Below, piece by piece: positions 1 through 8,700 of a DNA stretch of 20,395 nt. The stretch covers positions 1 through 20,395 of the forward strand of contig USQY01000030.1 in NCBI GenBank assembly GCA_900557045.1. The letters are read 5' to 3'. The translations under genes and the position numbers were made by a program. Every line of letters begins with the position of its first letter. Position 1 is the first letter of the stretch. The notes beneath the pieces were generated by a model. The model ran no database searches, was not told the DNA's origin, and saw only the letters and a program-made list of their open reading frames with translations. This DNA comes from an uncultured Clostridium sp. (lineage in GTDB: Bacteria > Bacillota > Clostridia > TANB77 > CAG-508).

Positions 1-2
1 AA

Positions 3-3000
3 GATGCAGGTATAAATGGAAATAAAGGTGATGACGATGACTTTGAAAAAGTAATTGTGAAATCAAAATATAGCTTAAAATTAAAGAAAGTAAATGCATC
101 ATCAAATAATGAAGGTGTAAATGATGTTAAATTTAATATAACAAGAGAAACATCAGGAGAACAGCCAGAAGTTTTTGAAAATGTAGAAACACAAGATTCT
201 CAAATAATGTATGAACAAGAACTAAGTAATTATGGAAATAGTTCAATAAAATATAAAATAGAAGAAGTTGAAAATAGTAAATATGAACAATTAGATGAGC
301 CAATAGAAATAGAATTAGTTGTAGAGGCTGGAAAAGTACAAGGTTATTATTTCAGATATGGTAAGAGTATATATCCAGGTAATGGTTTAAATGGAATGAG
401 AACCCATGGAGAATCAAAACTTACATGTATAAATAAAAAAGGTGTAAAATTGAATGTAATAGTTAATTTATCAGATAATAATTTAACTGTTGAAATATCA
501 AATAAAGTTATTCAAGATTCAAAATATGGAATTAGATTTAGAAAAATTTCTTCAGGTGATAAAACACCTTTACAAGGAGTAATATTTAAAGCAAGTAAAA
601 CTTCTTTTGAGGGAGAAAATAGTAAACCAACAACAACAGATATAACTTTAGAAGCAACAAATGCACAAGGCTACACAAATACAGTAATACAACCAATAGA
701 TTTTAATTCATTAAAAAAGGATACATATAAAATAACAGAAATTAATTTAGGTACAAATACAGGATATACCAAATTAAATTCCGAAATAACTGTTGATGTA
801 GAAAAAGCATATATAAATGATACTTTCTTAGTAAAGAAATACACAGTTATATGTGGTGAACAAAAAATAGTTATTGATGATAATACTCAAAAAGATTCTT
901 TTATAATAGAAGAGAATGGTGTTAAATTTGCAGTAACTGGAAGTTTAGATGAAATTGATGAAATTTCAACATTAACATTAACAGTAACAAATGCACCAGA
1001 TAATACAATACCTTTACAAATAAGAAAGGTTAGCAAAGAAGATGAAACTACATTAATTCAAGGTACAGAATATACTATTTCAAGAGATGGTTTAGAAAAA
1101 CCATTGTATGAAAACATTGATTTAACAGGAACAGTTTCTTTAACAGATAATATAGAGGCTGGTAATAATACTATTATATATAAAGTTATAGAAGAAAATG
1201 CAGCAGAAGGTTATGATAACATTTTTTATAACAAATATATAAAATTAGAAGTTACTCTAGAAAATGGAAAACCATCAGCAGTAATTGCTAAAGTATTTAA
1301 TAATGATGATACAGAAGATGCGCAATTAGCATCAGAAGTTGAAGCAAATGTAATAACTGTAGAAAATGTAAAAACAATTGATTTAAAAATTAAAAATCCA
1401 AAAACAGAAAAAATTATAGATTTAGCATTAAAGAAAATAATAACAGAAGTTGATGGTAAAGAAGTAAAAGAATCAAATGGAATAGAATCAAAATATGATA
1501 GATTAACACAAGGTGATGATAAATTAAGAGTAGATACTACACCTTTAAAAAATGGAAAATTTGATGCAGAATATTATTTAAATAAAACTCCTGTTTTAGT
1601 ACAAAAGGGAAGTACAATAAAATATCAAATTAGAATATACAACGAAAGTTCTGAAGAAAATGCAACAGCAAGTGAAATTATAGATTATATTCCAACAGGT
1701 ATGGAATTTGCAAATGTGTATTACAAAAATGAAAAAACACCTTTAAAAGTTAATACAGACTATACATATGATTCAGATAAAAATGTTTTAAAAATAAGTG
1801 TTTTAAATAATAAACCTTTAATTTCAAAATTTGATGGAGGTAATGAGCTTTCATGTGATTATGTAACAGTTGAATGCAAAATTAAAGATGTAGCATCTGG
1901 AGTTTTAACAAATGTTGCAGAAATTTCTGAGTACAAAACAGAAGATGGAAAACAAAGTAAAGATAGAGATTCAGAACCAAAGAACTGGAAAAATCCAGTT
2001 AATAGCAAACCAAGTGATAATGAAACAGTAAATAGAAATTCATATCGTTGGCAAAATTATTCAGGTAATAAGGTTAATAAAATAGAAGAAGGTAAATTTA
2101 AAAATTATTTAGGTCAACAAGATGATGATGATTTTGAAAAAGTTGTTGTAGGGGAAATAGATTTAGTATTAAAAAAAGTAATAACACAAGTAAATACTAC
2201 TTCTGTAAATGATTTACAAGAAAAATATCAAAGATTTAAAAATGGTGAAGTAGAAGTTAATACTAAATTTTTAGATAAATATTCTTATGTAACAACAGCA
2301 GATTATTACTTAAATAAAACACCAATAGAAGTTAAAGTTAATGATACAGTAACATATCAAATTAGAATTTATAATGAAGGAAGTGTTGATGCAACAGCAA
2401 GTGAAATTACAGATTATATTCCAAAAGGATTAGAACTTGTTTCTGTAGATTATAAAGGTAATGTTTTAACGGCTGGTACAGATTATATTATTGGTGAAAA
2501 TAATGTATTAAAAATTACAGCTATGAAGAACAATTTTATTAATAAATATGATGGTACTTTACCAAAATATGATTATGTAACAGTAACATGTAAAGTTAAT
2601 GGACAAGTAAGAGGTTTATTAACAAATGTTGCGGAAATATCTGAATATCAAACATTTTATGGGGCAACAACAAAAGATAGAGATTCACAAACACAAGGTG
2701 ATGGTGAATGGCAAGCCCCACAAGGTAGCGATAAAAATACTTTAGATGGTAAATGCGGTAGTGCATGGGCTAGATATTATAGTAATATTAAAGTTGGAAA
2801 ATTCATGAATTATGCAGGACAACAAGATGATGATGATTTTGAAAAAATTAAAGTTACAACAGGTTATACGTTACAATTACAAAAAATTTCAGCTTTAGAT
2901 AATTCAAAAGGAATTGAAGGTATAGACTTAGCTGTAAATGATCAAACATATAAAACTAATGAACAAGGTTATACAGAAAAATTAGGATTATATGAATTAT

Positions 3001-5462
3001 CAAATTCAGATGGTGGTATTGGTGGTTTAGATCAATACAAAATTGAAGAAATAGCTACTAATAGTGGTAAATATGCAAAATTAAAAAGTCCTTTCTGGAT
3101 ATTCATAGAGAAAAAGGAAAAAGATAATGGAGAAGTTGGTATAGTAGGATATTATATTAATTTTACAGAACCAAGACCAGAAGGTACTGCAATGCATAAT
3201 AACTTAAAATATGGAACAGCAAGATATAGTACAGAAGATGAAAACGGAAATAATGTTGATGTTATAATAAGTGTTTCTGAAGATAAAATAAGTGTTGGTA
3301 ACTATAATGTTAGTATAAAAATAGAAAACAAAGAAAAATATTTCGATTTAGCATTACGTAAATTTATTATAAGCGTAAATGGTGATAAACTTGAAGGTGA
3401 AAATTCAAGAGTACCACAAGTTAATACTATTGACTTAGCAAATGGATTAGATACCACAGCTAAATATGTTCATAGTAAAGAACCAGTAGGAGTACATATA
3501 AAAGATACTGTTGAATATGGAATTCGTGTATACAATGAAGGTGAACAAGATGGTTATGCTGAACTTATAATGGATGATGTACCAGAAGGTTTAGAGATGA
3601 TAGTTCCTGGTGATGGAACAGATTATACATCTAAATTAAATTCAGAGTATAGATGGAAAATGTATAGAAAAGCTAAAAATAATGAAGTTACAATTCCTGA
3701 GAATAGAATTTCATATGCTGGAAATACATATGTATTAACAAATGATTCGAAAGAAGCTGAAGTAATTGTTACAGATTACTTATCTAAGGTAAATGGTGAA
3801 AAACTTTTACAAAACAATGGCGGAGCAAATTCAGAGAATATTAATTTAATAAAACATTTTGACCCACAACAAATGTATGAGCCAGATTATAAAGAAGTAA
3901 GAGTTGAATTTAAAGTAAAATCTACAAATAAAGAAAATGAAGTAATTATAAATAAAGCACAAATTACAGAAGATGCAGATGATAACGGAAATTCAATAAC
4001 AGATAGAGATTCAACACCAAATAAATGGGAAGATAGCCCAAGAGATGATGATCAAGATATTGAAAAAATTATTATAACTGTAGAAAAAGAATTTGATTTA
4101 TCTTTACGTAAATTTATTTCTGGTGTAAATGGTAATAAACTTGAAGGTAAAGATTCAAGAGAACCAATAGTAGATACAACTAAATTAGTAAGTGGTGAAT
4201 CTACAACAGCTGAGTATAAACACACAAAAGAGGCTAAAGTAGTAAGTCCAAAAGATGTGGTAGAATATACATTACGTATTTATAATGAAGGTGAAATAGA
4301 TGGATATGCATCTATGGTAATGGATGATATACCAGAAGGTGTAGAAATGGTTGCACCATCTTATGATGAAAGTGGTAAACCAACTAACTTGAATGCCGAA
4401 TATAGATGGATTATGTATAAAAAGATTGCAAGTGCTGATGAGTCTGAAGGTAGAGCTATGATAAGATATAATGATTCAATATATGTATCAACAGCAAATA
4501 TAGAAGAAGCTGAATTGATAGTTACAGATTATTTATCTAAGGAAAATGGCGAAATAAGGATGGCTGAATCTGGATTAACAGGGGAAAATCCAAATTTAAT
4601 TAAAGCATTTAATTATGAAAGTGGTGTAATTACATCAGATAATTATAAAGATATAAAAGTAGAGTTTAAAGTTAAACCTACAAATGAAGAAAATAAAGAA
4701 ATAACAAATTATGCACAAATTACAGAAAATACAGATAAGGATGGAAATCCAGTAACAGATAGAGATTCAACACCAAATAAATGGGTGGATGAAGATGATG
4801 ACCAAGATATTGAAAAAATTAAAGTAAGATATTTTGATTTAGCATTATATAAATGGGTAACAAAAGCAATTGTTATTGAAGATGGAAAAGCAACAGAATA
4901 TGATAGTGAACATAGTGCAAGTGATAAATCAAAATTAGTAAATGTATCAATTAAGAAAGAAAAATTAAGCGAAATAACTGTTAAATTTGCATATCAAATA
5001 AGAGTTGAAAACCAAGGAAAATTAGAAGGATATGCAAAAGAAATAAAAGACCATATTCCTGCAGGATTGAAATTTGTTGAGGAAGATAATACTAAATATG
5101 GTTGGGTTCTAAATGAAGAAGATGGAACAATTACAACAGATTATTTGAAAGATACATTATTACAACCAGGAGAAACAGCAGATGTTACAGTAGTTTTAAC
5201 TTGGATGAATTCAGAAGAAAACTTAGGTGAAAAAGTAAATTACGCAGAAATTAGTGAAGATTATAATGATTACGGAGCACCTGATAAAGACTCAACACCA
5301 AACAATTTCACAGATGTACCAAAAGAAGATGATGAAGATGGTGATAAAGTAATGTTACAAGTTAGAACAGGTTCACAAAATATTATATATGTAGCAATAG
5401 CAGTTGGGGTTATTACAATAATTGCTGGTGGTATAGTTGTTATTAAAAAGTTCGCTATGTAG
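3..5462 (+). CDS. Giant multi-domain surface adhesin, 3' part (5' end outside window)
   Basis: Cell-surface protein; probable roles are adhesion or stalk formation. The frame is open from the first bases: codons 3-56 read DAGINGNKGDDDDFEKVI and match the acidic linkers that end later repeats, so translation starts upstream of the window. Numbering from the GTG at 57, about 1801 residues are visible. There are three Cna-B/SpaA-like domains (about 3-150, 157-316, 317-452) and two DUF11-like isopeptide repeats (453-698, 699-931). A fourth Cna-B-like domain (936-1095) and three more DUF11-like repeats (1095-1346, 1346-1591, 1592-1774) follow. Repeats open with DLxLxK, carry D-x-[IV]-P-x-G in the middle and close with N-x-A-x-I: the Lys, acid and Asn expected of an autocatalytic isopeptide bond. 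Repeats are separated by Asp-rich linkers (DDDDFEK, DDDQDIEK). The C-terminus is VRTGSQN, a hydrophobic helix (about 1780-1796) and a short KK tail. There is no LPXTG. Ligand unknown. Confidence 0.9.
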   Translation, partial: DAGINGNKGDDDDFEKVIVKSKYSLKLKKVNASSNNEGVNDVKFNITRETSGEQPEVFENVETQDSQIMYEQELSNYGNSSIKYKIEEVENSKYEQLDEPIEIELVVEAGKVQGYYFRYGKSIYPGNGLNGMRTHGESKLTCINKKGVKLNVIVNLSDNNLTVEISNKVIQDSKYGIRFRKISSGDKTPLQGVIFKASKTSFEGENSKPTTTDITLEATNAQGYTNTVIQPIDFNSLKKDTYKITEINLGTNTGYTKLNSEITVDVEKAYINDTFLVKKYTVICGEQKIVIDDNTQKDSFIIEENGVKFAVTGSLDEIDEISTLTLTVTNAPDNTIPLQIRKVSKEDETTLIQGTEYTISRDGLEKPLYENIDLTGTVSLTDNIEAGNNTIIYKVIEENAAEGYDNIFYNKYIKLEVTLENGKPSAVIAKVFNNDDTEDAQLASEVEANVITVENVKTIDLKIKNPKTEKIIDLALKKIITEVDGKEVKESNGIESKYDRLTQGDDKLRVDTTPLKNGKFDAEYYLNKTPVLVQKGSTIKYQIRIYNESSEENATASEIIDYIPTGMEFANVYYKNEKTPLKVNTDYTYDSDKNVLKISVLNNKPLISKFDGGNELSCDYVTVECKIKDVASGVLTNVAEISEYKTEDGKQSKDRDSEPKNWKNPVNSKPSDNETVNRNSYRWQNYSGNKVNKIEEGKFKNYLGQQDDDDFEKVVVGEIDLVLKKVITQVNTTSVNDLQEKYQRFKNGEVEVNTKFLDKYSYVTTADYYLNKTPIEVKVNDTVTYQIRIYNEGSVDATASEITDYIPKGLELVSVDYKGNVLTAGTDYIIGENNVLKITAMKNNFINKYDGTLPKYDYVTVTCKVNGQVRGLLTNVAEISEYQTFYGATTKDRDSQTQGDGEWQAPQGSDKNTLDGKCGSAWARYYSNIKVGKFMNYAGQQDDDDFEKIKVTTGYTLQLQKISALDNSKGIEGIDLAVNDQTYKTNEQGYTEKLGLYELSNSDGGIGGLDQYKIEEIATNSGKYAKLKSPFWIFIEKKEKDNGEVGIVGYYINFTEPRPEGTAMHNNLKYGTARYSTEDENGNNVDVIISVSEDKISVGNYNVSIKIENKEKYFDLALRKFIISVNGDKLEGENSRVPQVNTIDLANGLDTTAKYVHSKEPVGVHIKDTVEYGIRVYNEGEQDGYAELIMDDVPEGLEMIVPGDGTDYTSKLNSEYRWKMYRKAKNNEVTIPENRISYAGNTYVLTNDSKEAEVIVTDYLSKVNGEKLLQNNGGANSENINLIKHFDPQQMYEPDYKEVRVEFKVKSTNKENEVIINKAQITEDADDNGNSITDRDSTPNKWEDSPRDDDQDIEKIIITVEKEFDLSLRKFISGVNGNKLEGKDSREPIVDTTKLVSGESTTAEYKHTKEAKVVSPKDVVEYTLRIYNEGEIDGYASMVMDDIPEGVEMVAPSYDESGKPTNLNAEYRWIMYKKIASADESEGRAMIRYNDSIYVSTANIEEAELIVTDYLSKENGEIRMAESGLTGENPNLIKAFNYESGVITSDNYKDIKVEFKVKPTNEENKEITNYAQITENTDKDGNPVTDRDSTPNKWVDEDDDQDIEKIKVRYFDLALYKWVTKAIVIEDGKATEYDSEHSASDKSKLVNVSIKKEKLSEITVKFAYQIRVENQGKLEGYAKEIKDHIPAGLKFVEEDNTKYGWVLNEEDGTITTDYLKDTLLQPGETADVTVVLTWMNSEENLGEKVNYAEISEDYNDYGAPDKDSTPNNFTDVPKEDDEDGDKVMLQVRTGSQNIIYVAIAVGVITIIAGGIVVIKKFAM

Positions 5463-5490
5463 GTTAATATGTAGTTGAAATTGATAAATT

Positions 5491-5536
5491 AAAAAAGTTC
5501 CTTCAAGGAATATAGTTTCTTGAAGCAACTTTTTTT
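5491..5536 (+). terminator. Rho-independent terminator after the first adhesin gene
   Basis: A run of A and GTT (5491-5499) pairs with AAC and a T run (5527-5535). An inner CTTCAAG (5501-5507) pairs with CTTGAAG (5519-5525), extended by G-U and A-T pairs, leaving a five-base loop at 5511-5515. There is one C-C mismatch (5500/5526). Seven T residues follow the stem core. It lies 28 bp after the TAG stop. The flanking A and T tracts could let it act in both directions. Confidence 0.9.
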
Positions 5537-5573
5537 GTAGAGAATGGAGGAAATTATAATATTTAAAAAATAA

Positions 5574-5615
5574 AAAACTTACGGAAAAAAGAGTTTTAGA
5601 AAATTGGTAAGTTTT
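5574..5615 (+). other. Long-loop stem-loop of unknown role
   Basis: AAAACTTAC (5574-5582) is perfectly complementary to GTAAGTTTT (5607-5615), leaving a 24-base loop. It is less compact than the terminator just upstream and has only a GTTTA tail. It may be a second, weaker terminator or an RNA structure in the leader of the following gene. An AT-rich coincidence cannot be excluded. Confidence 0.4.
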
Positions 5616-5693
5616 GTTTATTAAAATGTTACAAATAAGTAACTAAAATATCATACAAATGTAATAAAACTGTAACATACTAAATCCGTAGAG

Positions 5694-5714
5694 AAGTGTC
5701 GAAAAATGGCACTT
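5694..5714 (+). promoter_or_regulatory. Hairpin containing a perfect Spo0A box (TGTCGAA)
   Basis: AAGTGTC (5694-5700) pairs with GGCACTT (5708-5714) around a seven-base loop, with one G-U pair. The heptamer TGTCGAA at 5697-5703 equals the canonical 0A box (TGNCGAA) bound by the sporulation and biofilm regulator Spo0A in Bacillus and Clostridium. It sits 24 bp before the proposed -35 of the 12-kb gene, a usual location for activator binding. Regulation by Spo0A is inferred from this match alone. The hairpin could instead be an RNA element. Confidence 0.45.
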
Positions 5715-5727
5715 TTGTGTAGTTTAT

Positions 5728-5757
5728 TTGTAATATAAATATTGTTAGAATTATATT
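5728..5757 (+). promoter_or_regulatory. Probable sigma-A promoter for the 12-kb adhesin gene
   Basis: TTGTAA (5728-5733) and TATATT (5752-5757) are separated by 18 bp. They match the TTGACA and TATAAT consensus at four and five of six positions. The site lies after the terminator and about 30 bp before the start codon, the right place for an independent transcript. The background is very AT-rich, so confidence is moderate. Confidence 0.4.
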
Positions 5758-5770
5758 AATAAATAAAAAA

Positions 5771-5780
5771 AAGGTTGGTG
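5771..5780 (+). promoter_or_regulatory. Interrupted Shine-Dalgarno of the 12-kb gene
   Basis: AAGGTTGGTG lies seven bases before the ATG at 5788. It resembles AAGGAGGTG with a bulged, substituted centre. No other purine-rich site lies close enough, so this one supports the ATG. The poor match suggests modest initiation, unlike the strong AAAGGAGG of the TasA-like gene downstream. Confidence 0.5.
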
Positions 5781-5787
5781 TAAAACG

Positions 5788-8700
5788 ATGTTAAATTTCA
5801 AAGAAAAATTAACAAAAAAAGGAATAACTAATACACAAATTGGTATATTATTTACAACAATAATTATTGCAATAGCTATGGTTATTGTTGCTGTAAGCTT
5901 GAAAATAACTCAAGTATATAATGCCAAAAATGTATTAACTCCAGAAAATTTAAAAGCAAGTACATATACACAAATAACAGGTGAAGATGCAAAAGTTGAA
6001 AACTGTGATTATGTGCTATTTAGTGCGTTTTTTACAAGGAATTTAAATGGAGATGGAAATGCTGAAAAACTTTTAGGAACTTGTAAAGAAATTAATGAAC
6101 CAGATCAATTGTATATTGATTTAAATGTACTTTCTAATGGTTATTTGGAAAATGGAAAAATAACTATTAACGGTCAAAATTTTAAGTACGCAATGAACAT
6201 GGTAAAAGATAATGTATTGAAAAATACTTATATTTCTAACAATGTTAAAGAAATTGAATTAAATAAAATTGAGGCAGGCACACAGAAGTTAATAATTGGA
6301 AATGTAATAGCTAATTTAGAAAATAATATTAATAATTATACTGCAGGAATTAGTCAAAATGATTTAAATAATGTAAGTAATGAATTAAAAAAACATCAGG
6401 TAAATACAATTACTTTAACAGGTACTCATGTTGCTGATGATGGTACAAAAACTGAAATTAGCAAAACAATACCAGTTATAATTGATTGGTATGGTAAGGC
6501 AGAAACAAATTTATATACACAGAATAAAACATATTATTATGATAATATGGAAAACAATACAATTTCTATAAATATAAAAATAAATGAGATTTACAAACAA
6601 TTAATATTAAAAGAAAATATATTAAACTTAAGTATACCAGATTTAAAAGGCTTTGCTCCAACAGAAGTTAAATGTATAAATAGTAATGTTGAAAGTAAAT
6701 ATGATGAAGAAACAAAGGTGCTTTCAATAAAAAGAGAATCACAAATAGATGAAGATGGAAAAGTAATAAGTTCATTATCAAACAGTAATACATATACAGT
6801 AGAAATAACATATCCACAAGAAGCATATGATTCATTACAAAATTATACAACAATAACAGTGCCAATAACTGGATATTATACATGTTATAATAATCAGAAT
6901 GAAGAATTTGAAAATCCTTATAAAACAAATATAGCCAAAGATCAAGTAACAGTATTATTTAGGGATGTACCACAAGGAGAAATATATAATTTTTATGCAT
7001 ATTATGATAATAAACAATATATAACAGAACCATATTATAAATATGTAATATCTAAACAAAATTTAATTAATTTATATAATAAGCAGGAACTAGATGAGCA
7101 AACACCAAATGAAAAGTTTATAGTAAAATGGATAGCTGTTAGAGGTCAAACAGGTGAAGTTCCATCAATGATAATGAGTGAAACAAAACAAGAAAGTGAA
7201 AAATATGGCGATAAATTTTCAGATATAGTTATGGATGAGTATATAGTAAATACAGGAATTTATTTTGAGAATGCAGATAATATGTTAGGTGAAACAGGAG
7301 AAATTAAAATATATAACAATGATACAAATGAATTAATAAAAACATTTACTGTGAAAGAGTGGAATACATATACAAAACAAAATCCATACACATATGAAAT
7401 ACCAATAAAACATATACGTGTAGAAACAAGTAAAGCAAATGTAAATAATATATTAACAGTTTATAATGTAAAAGAATTACAAACACTTAAATTTATACAA
7501 AATTATAAATTGGAACAATTAAAACAAATGAATACAGTATATACATATTTAACAGGTATATGTAATATAGAAGGTCAAGAGTCGGGAACAAGAAATGTAT
7601 TAGATTATGCGGAATTCATAGAAGAAAAATCTATAGCAACAATAAGTGTAAGCAAGAATCAATTAGAAACACAAGAAACAACAAAAAATCAACAAATAAC
7701 AATAACAGCAAGATATAATAATATAGGAGATTCGAAATGGAAAAATGCTAACTATATTGTAGAAATTCCAAAAGAAATTATAAATATGGAGATAAATGAT
7801 GTAACAATAAGTAATGATAATGTGCAATTAGTTGGATATGAAATATACAAAGAAAATGAACAATATTTTATAAAAATAATAACACAAAATGCAAATCAAG
7901 AATCATATACAATAAATATAAATTGTAATATGACACCAGATCCACGTAAACCAACTTCACATAAAAGTTTGAAATTGTATGCTTCAAACGAGTGGAACAG
8001 TGAATATTACTATCAAGCACAAGATATTTATGATATAAATGGAAACAATGATACAGAAGAAATTGTTGGAACGAATAATACAGGATTGGATTTATTATCA
8101 CCAACATCATTAATTACTTTAGAAACAGTTTCAAATTATAATAATAAACAGGAAATAACAATTGCACCAAATGTAGCAGATGTCGAAAAACAAACAAGGG
8201 AAGCTACTATAAGTATGGAACTAACAAATAATTATACAACAGTAGTAAGTGGTGTACAAATCTTAGGTAAAATTCCGTATAAGGGAAATACTTATATTTT
8301 AAATGGAAATTCAATGAATTCACAGTTTACAACAGTAATGAAAAATACAGGAATTCAAGTACCACTAGAATTACAAGAGAAAACAGTAGTGTATTATTCA
8401 ACAAAAGAAAATCCAGATAAAGATATAACAAATCCAGCCAATGCATGGACATTATTGGAAAATGTAGAAGACTTTAGTGAAATTAAGTCATACTTAATAA
8501 ATATGAAAGAATATGTTTTGGAAAAAGGAAAACAGTATAATTTTAGTTATAATGTAAATATTCCAGAAGGAATAGAATATAATATGGTTTCATACAGTAA
8601 TCATGCAGTATTTTATGAATTAGATACTGATGGTGGGAAGTTAACTATATCTACAGAGCCAAACAAAGTGGGTATTCGTATTGCGAGAAAATTAGATTTG

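Noticed and set aside
57..59. GTG as the real start of the first gene
   Set aside because: The frame is open upstream to the window edge and encodes the same acidic linker motif seen in later repeats.
5361..5390. LPXTG sortase signal
   Set aside because: The sequence is QVRTG (and AIKTG in the second protein); the Leu-Pro pair is absent, so a canonical signal cannot be claimed.
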